The notes under the pieces are model-generated. The model was not told the DNA's origin. It saw only the letters and a list, made by a program, of their open reading frames with translations, and ran no database searches. From contig JARKOC010000370.1 in assembly GCA_029975915.1 (NCBI GenBank), forward strand, positions 1 to 6,289: a stretch of DNA of 6,289 nucleotides, in the 5' to 3' direction. The stretch is from Bryobacteraceae bacterium. Its GTDB lineage: Bacteria; Acidobacteriota; Terriglobia; Bryobacterales; Bryobacteraceae. Below, one piece after another: positions 1-6,196 of the stretch. Position numbers and translations under genes: made by a program. How positions within the stretch are numbered: the stretch's first letter is position 1; every line of letters starts with the position of its first letter.

Positions 1-72
1 CTCTTGCCGGATCGTTTCCGCATCCGGCATGTGCGGCAGTGTCGATTCCGGGGTCTTGCTTTCCTCGTTCAT
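1..72 (-). CDS. 5' end of an unidentified divergent gene (24 codons, runs off the left edge)
   Basis: On the minus strand an ATG at 72-70 opens a frame that stays open to the window edge. The peptide begins MNEESKTPES and continues with a mix of acidic and polar residues ending near ETIRQE. The start is supported by a purine-rich ribosome binding site, AGGAAAGGA, at 88-80, leaving 7 bases before the ATG. This is a better start than anything upstream of the neighbouring primase. The N-terminus is hydrophilic, with no signal peptide or membrane segment in the visible part. I do not recognise the family, and 24 residues are too few to assign one. The gene is divergent from the primase, so the two probably share the control region at 73-165. 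Seen: start, ribosome binding site, open frame. Inferred: that it is a real gene. Confidence 0.6.
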   Translation of the reverse strand, partial: MNEESKTPESTLPHMPDAETIRQE

Positions 73-165
73 GGTCGTGTCCTTTCCTCTCGTCTATTCT
101 TTCCTCGACACGCCATTTACACCACTTATCGTACAGACTCCCTCTCTGTCGACCTGCTTGGTCTG
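73..165. other. Divergent control region between the minus-strand gene and the primase
   Basis: These 93 bases separate two outward-reading genes and should hold promoters for both. I cannot name a convincing -35/-10 pair on either strand. Two short repeats are visible. CTTTCCTC occurs at 82-89 and 99-106 (and at 59-66 inside the gene). An inverted pair, CGTGTC at 76-81 and GACACG at 107-112, flanks the ribosome binding site of the minus-strand gene. Part of the region, at least from about 148, probably codes for the primase N-terminus if that protein uses an unusual start. Confidence 0.4.
80..88 (-). promoter_or_regulatory. Ribosome binding site of the divergent minus-strand gene
   Basis: Read on the minus strand this is AGGAAAGGA, followed by a 7-base spacer and ATG. 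It decides the start of the minus-strand gene. It also argues that positions 1-72 are not the N-terminal part of the primase on the other strand. Confidence 0.6.
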
Positions 166-1155
166 ATGCAGAATGACACCGTCCTCAAGCGCAAAGCAAG
201 CACAAACGGTGGGGAGTGGGCTGGCCCTTGTCCTTTCTGCGGCGGAACAGACCGTTTCCGTGTCTGGCCAACGCCTCGCGAAGGCAAGCCTCGGTTCTGG
301 TGCCGTCAGTGCAACACGAAAGGCGATGCCATCACCTACATCATGAAGCACCGTAATCTCTCGTTTCGTGAGGCCTGCGCGCAACTGCGCCTGGATCTGC
401 CATCCCAGCCCCTTGCCCGGGTCGCGGCCAAAATCAGCAGAGTGCGTCGTGCCAGGCGTCCTGTGCCAGACGGAAAGATCCCGACCTGGACTGCCCTGGA
501 AGATGCAGGGTGGCAGGAGGCGGCACAGACGTACGCGACGGCCGCTCAGGAGGCACTGTGGTCTCCGGGCGGCAAGGCTGCCCAGGAGTATCTGCATGCC
601 AGAGGATTCACGGATGAAACTCTGAAGATGACCGGGCTTGGTTACAATGCACGGAGCCACTCCGAGCAGTGGGGCTGCGAGCAGGTGTACCTCGCCGAGG
701 GGATCATCATCCCCTGGCACATTGACGGGGCGATCTGGCGGATCAACATACGCTGCCTTGGCCAAGATAGCGCCGACAAGCGCTATATCCAGGCCAGGGG
801 TGGGGCCAACGGTCTATACAGGGCTGACACTGTCAGGCCAGGTTGTACCGTACTGATCACGGAGGGTGAGTTCAACGCCCTATCAGTCCTTCAGACGGCC
901 GGAGACCTGGTGGTGCCAGTTGCCATAGGCTCCGCGCAGGCGGCCCGGCTGGTGGAATGGGTCGGCCGCTTGGTTTTGGCTGACTTCATCCTGCTTGCGT
1001 TTGATGGCGATGAACCTGGAGATGCAGCTGCGACGTGGTGGAAAGACAAGTTCTGGCACAGTTCCAAACGCCTGCGACCCACGCGGAAAGACATCAGCGA
1101 GATGCTCAAGGCCGGTGACGATATCCGACAGTGGATTGCAGACACGCTCCCATAG
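166..1155 (+). CDS. DnaG-like primase: CHC2-type zinc finger plus Toprim domain
   Basis: This is a probable DNA primase that synthesises RNA primers on single-stranded DNA, as encoded by many plasmids, phages and integrative elements. Counting from the ATG at 166 (329 residues), a four-cysteine zinc finger is visible: CPFC at 22-25 and CRQC at 46-49, with the GGTDRFRVWP stretch between them typical of CHC2-like fingers. A polar helical linker follows. The Toprim domain is at about 225-285, with the catalytic glutamate in TEGEFNA (232-238) and the metal-binding DxD in FDGDEPG (D280, D282). A later KDISEMLKAG segment is usual near the end of such proteins. It lacks the DnaB-binding or helicase region of longer primases, so it is a minimal version. 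It ends in TAG. The start is uncertain: the helix before the finger (VDLLGLMQND) begins upstream of this ATG, yet no ATG, GTG or TTG lies in frame between 7 and 165. The only earlier one is a TTG at 4, inside the divergent gene. Confidence 0.85.
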   Translation: MQNDTVLKRKASTNGGEWAGPCPFCGGTDRFRVWPTPREGKPRFWCRQCNTKGDAITYIMKHRNLSFREACAQLRLDLPSQPLARVAAKISRVRRARRPVPDGKIPTWTALEDAGWQEAAQTYATAAQEALWSPGGKAAQEYLHARGFTDETLKMTGLGYNARSHSEQWGCEQVYLAEGIIIPWHIDGAIWRINIRCLGQDSADKRYIQARGGANGLYRADTVRPGCTVLITEGEFNALSVLQTAGDLVVPVAIGSAQAARLVEWVGRLVLADFILLAFDGDEPGDAAATWWKDKFWHSSKRLRPTRKDISEMLKAGDDIRQWIADTLP

Positions 1156-1224
1156 CCTCGACCTGGTCCAGTCCGCAGTAGTCACAAGTTAGCCAGCCAG
1201 CGCCCTCGAATGAGGACCACAATC

Positions 1225-1239
1225 CCTCCGCGGCGGAGG
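1225..1239. repeat. Short GC hairpin
   Basis: CCTCCG at 1225-1230 is perfectly complementary to CGGAGG at 1234-1239, with a 3-base loop. No T-run follows on either strand, so it is not a standard terminator. It is the first of a run of hairpins after the primase gene. Confidence 0.4.
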
Positions 1240-1269
1240 AACTCGGTCTGATCTGTTCTGGCCAGAATG

Positions 1270-1298
1270 GGGGGGAGGCGAGCGAAACGCCCCCTCCC
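1270..1298. repeat. Strong GC hairpin downstream of the primase
   Basis: The arms are 1270-1280 and 1288-1298. GGCG pairs with CGCC, then there is one A·C mismatch, then six more pairs including one G·T, around a 7-base AGCGAAA loop. It lies 115 bases after the primase stop. It could stabilise or end the primase transcript, but no T-run follows, so calling it an intrinsic terminator would be speculative. Confidence 0.45.
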
Positions 1299-1384
1299 AC
1301 TCTCACCATGCCAGAGACCGGCAATTTGGGAGATGGGGACGCCCCAACCGAACCCCCTGCATGCTGAACCAGTCGACAGGGCCG

Positions 1385-1399
1385 TTCCCGCTGCGGGAA
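1385..1399. repeat. Perfect 15-base palindrome TTCCCGC-T-GCGGGAA
   Basis: Two perfect 7-base arms are separated by a single T. It could be a protein-binding site for a dimeric regulator or the stem of an RNA hairpin. A few bases downstream the sequence GGCGCGAGCGAAAA resembles the GGCGAGCGAAA around the loop of the hairpin at 1270-1298. Confidence 0.4.
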
Positions 1400-1598
1400 A
1401 AGGCGCGAGCGAAAACCTGGCTGTTGTTCCTGGGGCCGTCCCAAGCCGATAACCGCAGTCTGGGCATCTGCAACCGTGATTACTCGAACCAGATTCCAAT
1501 TTGACCAATAAATCAGCAGACAACACGGCCCGCTGTGACACATCCCAAGGCGCTCCGCCTGCGTCGGACAAAGCATATACCACACCCGGAAACACTCA

Positions 1599-1604
1599 TA
1601 TAAT
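1599..1604 (+). promoter_or_regulatory. Candidate -10 box (TATAAT) for the regulator gene
   Basis: This is a perfect match to the sigma-70 -10 consensus in the more AT-rich part of the gap. No good -35 hexamer lies 16-18 bases upstream (the bases there read about ATACCA) and there is no TG extension. A start near 1611 would give a leader of about 170 bases before the ATG at 1784. The box may be chance or may depend on an activator. Confidence 0.35.
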
Positions 1605-1770
1605 CAGATCAGGGTTGCCTCATATCTCATCCTCTCGCAGCCCTGCCCATTCCGCTCACCTTCCCTTCGCTGTACCCTCGCTGCCTGGGATGTCTGCTGG
1701 TTCTGCGTGTGGTCAGGAACCTCAACTGGCTGGGGTTCGACGCCGACAACTCCCACAGACTCTTCGAGTG

Positions 1771-1776
1771 AAAGGT
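1771..1776 (+). promoter_or_regulatory. Ribosome binding site (AAAGGT) for the regulator gene
   Basis: AAAGGT lies 7 bases before the ATG at 1784, the same spacing as for the minus-strand gene. An in-frame TGA at 1769-1771 rules out any longer N-terminus, so the start is well fixed. Confidence 0.6.
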
Positions 1777-1783
1777 CATCACC

Positions 1784-4700
1784 ATGGCCTCACCACTGAC
1801 CATCCACACCCTGGGTGGTCTGTCCATTACCCTGGACGGACAACCTGTGACGGGCTTCGACTCCCGCAAAGTCGCGGCCATCCTGGTCTACCTGGCCTGC
1901 ACCGGCAGGACCTACCCGCGTGAGGTACTGGCTGAGTTCTTCTGGGAAGGCCGCGCCCAGGCCCAGGCGCTCTCCAACCTGCGCGTGGCACTCACCAGCC
2001 TGCGCCAGCAGGTCGGCCCCTACCTGGATATCACCCGTGAGACCGTCGGGCTGAGCGACGACCCCGCCTGGTCGCTGGATGTCGCCGAGTTCGAGCGGCT
2101 TCTCTCCGCGGCGGAGCCCGACCAGCTCCAGGCCGCGCTCGGCCTCTACCAGGGGGATTTCCTGGATGGCTTCTATGTGGACAGCGACAGCTTCGAGGCC
2201 TGGACCCGGCTTGAGCGCGAGCGGCTGCGTTTCAGCGTGATGGACGTCCTGGACAGGCTGATCACCCTCTGCCGCGACCAGGGGAATTTCAATGAAGGCA
2301 TCGCCCACGCCACCCGCCTGCTCCAGATGGACCCCTTCCGCGAAGAGACCCACCGCCAGTTGATGCGGCTCCTGTCGCTCTCCGGCCAACGTGCCGCGGC
2401 CCTGGAACAGTACGAGCGCTGCCGCGACCTGCTCAACCAGGAGTTGGGTGTGGCCCCCAGCGCAGAGACCACCGCCCTGCTGGACCTGATCCGGTCTGGA
2501 GCCGAGATCGCCGAACCGCTCCCGGCGAGGCCGATCGCTGCGGAGAGCGCCATTCCGGTCGAGAACCCCTACAAGGGCCTGCGTGCCTTCCAGGAAGCGG
2601 ACGCGCCGGATTTCTTCGGCAGGGAGGCACTGACCGGCCGTCTGCTGGAAAGACTGGCCGAGGAAGGACCGTATGCGCGCTTTCTGGCCGTGGTCGGACC
2701 CAGCGGCAGCGGCAAGTCCAGCGCCGTCAAGGCAGGCCTGATCCCCGCCCTGCGCCAGGGTGCGCTGCCCAACTCCGAGGCCTGGCAGATCGTCCAGGTT
2801 GTCCCCGGCACCCATCCCCTGGAAGAACTTGAGATCGCCCTGGCCCGGCTGGCCGGGAACCCGTCCCTGCCCTTGTTGGACCAGCTCCGCCGGGACACCC
2901 GCGGCATTCTGCGGGCTGCTCGCCTGGCGCTGCCCGAGGATGGCCCCGACCTCCTGCTGGTCATCGACCAGTTTGAGGAGCTCTTCACCCTGGTCGACGA
3001 GCCAACCCAGGCGAAGTTCGTACTGGACAGCCTGTACGCCGCCGTCAACGAACCACGCACCCCCCTGCGGGTCGTGATCACCCTGCGCGCCGACTTCTAC
3101 GACCGTCCACTGATGTACCCCGACTTCGCCGAGATGGTTCGCCAGCGGACCGAAGCCATCACCCCCATGACGACCGAGGAGCTGGCGCGGGCCGTCAGCG
3201 GACCAGCCGAACGAGTGGGTGTTCAACTGGAAGAAGGGCTGACCACGACCATCGTCACCGAAGTCACCGAGCAGCCCGGCATGCTGCCGATGCTGCAGTA
3301 TGCCCTCACCGAGATGTTTGACCGCCGTCAGGACCACACCCTGACCCGTGAGGCCTACCATGCGATCGGCGGTGCGCTGGGCGCGCTGGCCCACCGGACA
3401 GACGCCGTCTTCGAAACGCTCACGCCAGACCAGCAGGCCGCGGCCAGGCAGGTGTGCCTCCGCCTGGTGACTCTGGGTGAAGGCACCGAGGACATCCGCC
3501 GCCGGGCCTTGCAGGAAGAACTGGAAGCCGCCGGCGGGGCCGAGATCACGGCTGTGCTGCCCGCGTTTGACCGGTCGCGCCTGCTGACCTTCGATCAGGA
3601 CCCGACCACCGGCAAGCCGACCGTCGAGCTGGCTCATGAGGCCATCATCCGCGAATGGGGCCGTCTGCGTGGCTGGCTTGAAGAGAGCCGGGACGACATC
3701 CGGCTCCAGCGCCTGCTTAACCGGGCCGCCGGAGAATGGACGGACGCCCAGACCGACGCCAGCTATCTCCTGCGCGGCTCGCGCCTGGCCCAGTTCCAGG
3801 AATGGGCGAAGCATACCCGGATCGCACTGACCCACACGGAACAAGAGTATCTCGCCGCGAGCGTCGCCGAGGAGCGGCGGCGGCGCGCCCGGCAGCGCTT
3901 CGTCCGCAATATCGCCCTGATCGCCGCCCTGGTGATCGCCCTGATCATGGGCGGGCTGGCCCTCCTGGCGCAGGATGCCCGCCTCCAGGCGGAGCGCAAC
4001 GCCGCGCGCTCGCGCGACCTGGCGCTGGTCAATGGCGCTCAGGCCGCCCTGGCGCAAGGCGACACGGACACGGCGCTGGCGCTGGCGGTCGCCGCCAACC
4101 AGACCAACGAGCCATCTACGCAGGCCCAACTGGTGTTGAGTCAGGCCGCCTATCTGCCCGGCACCATCCGTCTGTTCGAAGACCATCATGCCTATCAGTT
4201 TGTTTCGCTGCATATCTCCCCTGACGGGCGCATGGCCGTTTCGGGAGGGTTTGATGGCACCTTCAAGCTCTGGGATCTGGCCAGCGGCAGGGTGGTTTAT
4301 ACGGCGATGAACCGGGAGCCGCCCCTGTGGGTTGCCGTGGCGCTGAGTCCCGACAGCCGTTCTATCCTGACCATCACGATTCCAGATCTGGAGTTATGGG
4401 ACACCGAAACCGGCGACCTGATTCGTCCCTTCGACAACAGCCTGATTACCTCCTATTGCATGACAGTCCCGGTTTTCAGCCCGGATGGTAGTCTTGTAGC
4501 GGGCAGCAACGGAGGTGGATCCCTGGACTATTCTCGGTGCGAGAACGGCTCTCAAGCCGAACTGTTGCTCTGGGATACGGCTACCGGAGAAGTGATCCGC
4601 ACTATCCAGGGGTATGAGTACGGGATCATGGTCAATGCGTTCAGCCCGGATGGACAGACCATCCTCAGTGTGATGAAAAACGGCGTGCTGGTCATGGCCG

Positions 4701-5872
4701 ACATCGCGAGCGGCACAATCATCGACCGCATTGGCGAAAGCCAGGAACTCTCCGCCACGGGCTGGATGCCCGGCCTGGCGATCAGCCCTGACGGAAAAAC
4801 GGCACTGGTGGCCTCCACCAACGGCGGGATGGTCCTGTGGGACCTCGAAACCCATCAGACGATTCGCCGCTTCGAAACCGGGCCTGCTTTCCTGGCCGCC
4901 TATGTGGACCTGAGTCAGGACGGAACCACGGCTCTGGTATCTGGCACAGAAGGTGCCACGCTGTGGGATGTCCAGACGGGCGCGCGGCTGGCCTTCATCC
5001 CCGGCAAAGTCTTCAATGTCGCGCTCAGCCCCGACGGCCGCACCGCCCTCCTCGGCTATGGCGATGGCTCACTCCGCCAGGTCGATCTGTTCCATGGGAC
5101 GCAGGTCCGGCGCTTTACCGAGCCAGCGTACCTACCCGACAACAGTTTCCTCGCGCTCAGTCCCGACGGGAGCACGTTCCAGATTTGCGCTAAGGATACC
5201 TGGCCGGAGAGCCCTGAACTGCCTTGCCGTGTGGCTTTGGTTGATGTGGCGACCGGCGCGGAAATCCGTCGCATTGGCCCGGGAGACATGGCTCTCGAGT
5301 GGTTTGCGTTCAGTCCGGATGGACACCGGGCGGTAATGGCTTCCCACATCCTGGGCAGCTATATGGATGCCACGTCTGACCCTGATAGCTTCAGCGTTAG
5401 CGTGTGGGATCTCGAGACCGGTCGGCAAATCAACCGCCTTCAGGTTCAGGAACCCAAAGATTCGTACCATTGGGTGGAGTTCAGTCCGGATGGCCAGACC
5501 ATAGCCCTGGGCGGTGGCAGTGTCCTGGGTCTGTGGGATGCTGCTACCGGTCAGGAGATCCGCTCGTTCGTGGGTCATACCTCCATGATCAACGGCCTTG
5601 CTTTCAGCCCTGATGGGGCTCTGCTCGCGACCGCCTCGCAGGATAACCCGATCGTTCTCTGGGATGTCGCCACCGGCCAGGAACTCTATGTCGGGGATCA
5701 GGGCGCGCCAGCCAATCGCGTCGCATTCAGCCCGGACGGGACTATCCTGCTCTCCACCGGAGACAACGGCCAGGTGGTGAAGTGGGAAGTCGCCACAGGC
5801 CGGGAACTCGGCCGGTTTTTCGGCCACGCCAGAGCGACAGCCGGCGTGCATTTCAGCCCGGATGGGCGCTGA
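1784..5872 (+). CDS. BTAD/SARP-type regulator fused to nSTAND1 NTPase, membrane segment and WD40 repeats (ended early by TGA)
   Basis: This 1362-residue signal-transducing regulator has these domains in order. Residues 1-95 are an OmpR/PhoB-like winged helix in the style of SARP regulators (LGGLSITLDGQPV, then SNLRVALTSLR). Residues 95-240 are the helical BTAD. Residues 258-690 are an nSTAND1 NTPase: NPYKGLRAFQ entry, Walker A GPSGSGKS at 305-312, Walker B LLLVIDQFEEL at 390-400, and the LAHEAIIREWGRLRGWL segment at 616-632. A basic cluster (698-708) precedes one hydrophobic segment (709-729), then a helical linker. From about 800 come WD40 blades marked by SPDG...LWD, of which 13 begin before the stop. 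In the family, NTP binding is thought to switch the protein between resting and active oligomeric states, with the WD40 part as sensor. The basic residues before the membrane segment suggest DNA-binding and NTPase parts inside and WD40 outside. No target genes or ligand can be deduced. The TGA falls inside blade 13 and the same frame continues for 91 codons, so the product is truncated or the gene is a recent pseudogene. Confidence 0.9.
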   Translation: MASPLTIHTLGGLSITLDGQPVTGFDSRKVAAILVYLACTGRTYPREVLAEFFWEGRAQAQALSNLRVALTSLRQQVGPYLDITRETVGLSDDPAWSLDVAEFERLLSAAEPDQLQAALGLYQGDFLDGFYVDSDSFEAWTRLERERLRFSVMDVLDRLITLCRDQGNFNEGIAHATRLLQMDPFREETHRQLMRLLSLSGQRAAALEQYERCRDLLNQELGVAPSAETTALLDLIRSGAEIAEPLPARPIAAESAIPVENPYKGLRAFQEADAPDFFGREALTGRLLERLAEEGPYARFLAVVGPSGSGKSSAVKAGLIPALRQGALPNSEAWQIVQVVPGTHPLEELEIALARLAGNPSLPLLDQLRRDTRGILRAARLALPEDGPDLLLVIDQFEELFTLVDEPTQAKFVLDSLYAAVNEPRTPLRVVITLRADFYDRPLMYPDFAEMVRQRTEAITPMTTEELARAVSGPAERVGVQLEEGLTTTIVTEVTEQPGMLPMLQYALTEMFDRRQDHTLTREAYHAIGGALGALAHRTDAVFETLTPDQQAAARQVCLRLVTLGEGTEDIRRRALQEELEAAGGAEITAVLPAFDRSRLLTFDQDPTTGKPTVELAHEAIIREWGRLRGWLEESRDDIRLQRLLNRAAGEWTDAQTDASYLLRGSRLAQFQEWAKHTRIALTHTEQEYLAASVAEERRRRARQRFVRNIALIAALVIALIMGGLALLAQDARLQAERNAARSRDLALVNGAQAALAQGDTDTALALAVAANQTNEPSTQAQLVLSQAAYLPGTIRLFEDHHAYQFVSLHISPDGRMAVSGGFDGTFKLWDLASGRVVYTAMNREPPLWVAVALSPDSRSILTITIPDLELWDTETGDLIRPFDNSLITSYCMTVPVFSPDGSLVAGSNGGGSLDYSRCENGSQAELLLWDTATGEVIRTIQGYEYGIMVNAFSPDGQTILSVMKNGVLVMADIASGTIIDRIGESQELSATGWMPGLAISPDGKTALVASTNGGMVLWDLETHQTIRRFETGPAFLAAYVDLSQDGTTALVSGTEGATLWDVQTGARLAFIPGKVFNVALSPDGRTALLGYGDGSLRQVDLFHGTQVRRFTEPAYLPDNSFLALSPDGSTFQICAKDTWPESPELPCRVALVDVATGAEIRRIGPGDMALEWFAFSPDGHRAVMASHILGSYMDATSDPDSFSVSVWDLETGRQINRLQVQEPKDSYHWVEFSPDGQTIALGGGSVLGLWDAATGQEIRSFVGHTSMINGLAFSPDGALLATASQDNPIVLWDVATGQELYVGDQGAPANRVAFSPDGTILLSTGDNGQVVKWEVATGRELGRFFGHARATAGVHFSPDGR
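3908..3970 (+). other. Predicted single transmembrane segment within the regulator
   Basis: Residues 709-729 form an uninterrupted run of Ile, Ala, Leu, Val, Gly and Met. They are preceded by a strongly basic stretch (RRRRARQRFVR at 698-708) and followed by a polar helical linker. By the positive-inside rule the N-terminal half is cytoplasmic and the WD40 half is on the outer face. The segment separates the NTPase from the sensor. Confidence 0.75.
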
Positions 5873-6040
5873 GCGTTTTCCAACGGTATGGACGGCGATG
5901 GGATCATCCAGTGGGATGTCGCCAGCGGCGAGGCGCTCCGGCGCTACCCGTCGACCGGATGGGAGTTCGCGGTCAGCCCCGACGGTCGCAGTCTGTTTGT
6001 CCCTGGCATTGCACCTGACAACGCCATCTACCAGTTCCGG
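4211..6040 (+). repeat. Fourteen WD40-type blades at protein level (13 before the TGA, one after)
   Basis: SPDG-type turns occur at residues of about 811, 855 (SPDS), 899, 954, 1001, 1044 (SQDG), 1082, 1126, 1177, 1234, 1275, 1316 and 1358. A fourteenth lies beyond the stop. Most are followed after 15-30 residues by a WD or equivalent and a (T/S)G turn such as LWDVATG. Fourteen would fit two seven-bladed propellers. The copies are diverged in DNA, so this is an old protein repeat, not a fresh tandem duplication. Blades 4, 7, 8 and 14 have degenerate WD positions. Confidence 0.75.
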
Positions 6041-6148
6041 ATTGACACTGCCGCCGAGCTCTTGGCCTGGACGCTGGAGAATCGCTACATCCGCGACCTG
6101 ACCTGTGCCGAGCGCGCCCTGTACCAGATCGAACCTCTGTGCGAGTGA
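5873..6148 (+). pseudogene. C-terminal remainder of the WD40 regulator, separated by an in-frame TGA
   Basis: Straight after the TGA at 5870-5872, in the same frame, 91 codons continue to a TGA at 6146-6148. They read as the rest of blade 13 (NGMDGDGIIQWDVASGE), a last blade with VSPDGRSLFVPG, and a tail (ENRYIRDLTCAERALYQIE, ending in a second Cys and Glu) of a type I associate with Chloroflexota WD40 proteins. With the TGA read through, the whole protein would be 1454 residues. An ATG at 5888 could open an 86-residue piece, but no ribosome binding site precedes it and half a propeller would not fold alone. No frameshift is involved. A single C-to-T change from CGA (Arg) would explain the stop, and the stop sits at a variable position of the repeat (compare SPDGRMAVSGG in blade 1). 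Confidence 0.85.
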
Positions 6149-6173
6149 ACCAGAGGCACGTCCAGCACACCCG

Positions 6174-6182
6174 TGCTATACT
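6174..6182 (+). promoter_or_regulatory. Extended -10 promoter (TGCTATACT)
   Basis: TG-C-TATACT matches the extended -10 pattern TGnTATAAT with one mismatch. No clear -35 is present 17 bases upstream, as is usual for extended -10 promoters. It lies 26 bases after the regulator frame ends and would start RNA near 6189, giving a leader of about 75 bases before the putative GTG start at 6265. Confidence 0.5.
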
Positions 6183-6196
6183 GAGGGAGAAGCAAC

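Larger units (their letters stand above)
1182..1367 (+). pseudogene. Possible coding remnant with acidic, linker-like composition
   Basis: After a TAG at 1179-1181 this frame stays open for 61 codons to a TGA at 1365-1367. The translation is rich in Glu, Pro, Gly, Asn and Thr, with stretches such as SNEDHNPSAAEELGL and PETGNLGDGDAPTEPP, which resembles a real disordered linker. There is no usable start codon near its beginning and no ribosome binding site. The nearest ATG in frame (1308) would leave under 20 residues. It may be a scrap of a gene once located downstream of the primase, or chance. I recognise no domain. The opposite strand is also open in the same codon register, which weakens the case. 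Confidence 0.15.
1156..1783. other. 628-base stretch without a convincing gene
   Basis: No frame here has both a plausible start and protein-like composition. The part at 1182-1450 is GC-rich and carries a run of small hairpins (1225-1239, 1270-1298, 1334-1346, 1385-1399, 1431-1443). It also carries a start-less open stretch at 1182-1367 on the plus strand with acidic, proline- and glycine-rich composition. The part at 1450-1620 is more AT-rich and includes a TATAAT box at 1599-1604, a plausible promoter for the regulator. The last 170 bases would be its leader. No tRNA, CRISPR array, IS end or long repeat was found by eye. Confidence 0.55.

Noticed and set aside
1271..1298. Intrinsic terminator for the primase
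   Set aside because: The stem is strong, but no T-run follows on either strand, so it is reported only as a hairpin.
1182..1595. Minus-strand frame containing CRCPDCGY, suggestive of a zinc ribbon
   Set aside because: There is only one CxxC-like cluster, no second pair at a suitable distance, no ribosome binding site and low-complexity composition elsewhere. It covers the hairpin region and looks like chance.
1733..1750. tRNA-like T-arm around GGTTCGA
   Set aside because: The flanking bases do not form the required T-stem and no acceptor or anticodon arms could be built around it.
1604..1771. Open stretch in the regulator's frame just upstream, ending in a protein-like NLNWLGFDADNSHRLFE
   Set aside because: It has no ATG, GTG or TTG start in frame and ends in a TGA before the ribosome binding site. 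The proline- and leucine-rich early part is not protein-like, so it is probably leader sequence.
1501..1923. 140-codon plus-strand frame overlapping the start of the regulator
   Set aside because: It overlaps the regulator's start in another frame and has proline-, histidine- and arginine-rich composition without a domain. The regulator start has a ribosome binding site and a conserved N-terminus.
1790..4213. 807-codon open frame on the minus strand opposite the regulator
   Set aside because: It is a shadow of the strong third-position GC bias of the plus-strand gene. The translation is rich in Gly, Gln and Val without recognisable domains, while the plus strand has Walker motifs and WD40 repeats.
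5870..5872. TGA as selenocysteine or as a reassigned sense codon
   Set aside because: The position is a variable site of a WD40 repeat, not a redox or catalytic site, and no clear SECIS-like stem was seen directly after it. TGG encodes the many tryptophans, TGA is also the final stop at 6146-6148, and code reassignment is not expected in a genome of this type.
5853..5890. Frameshift between the main regulator frame and the C-terminal piece
   Set aside because: The distance from 1784 to 5888 is divisible by three. Both parts are in one frame, separated only by the TGA.
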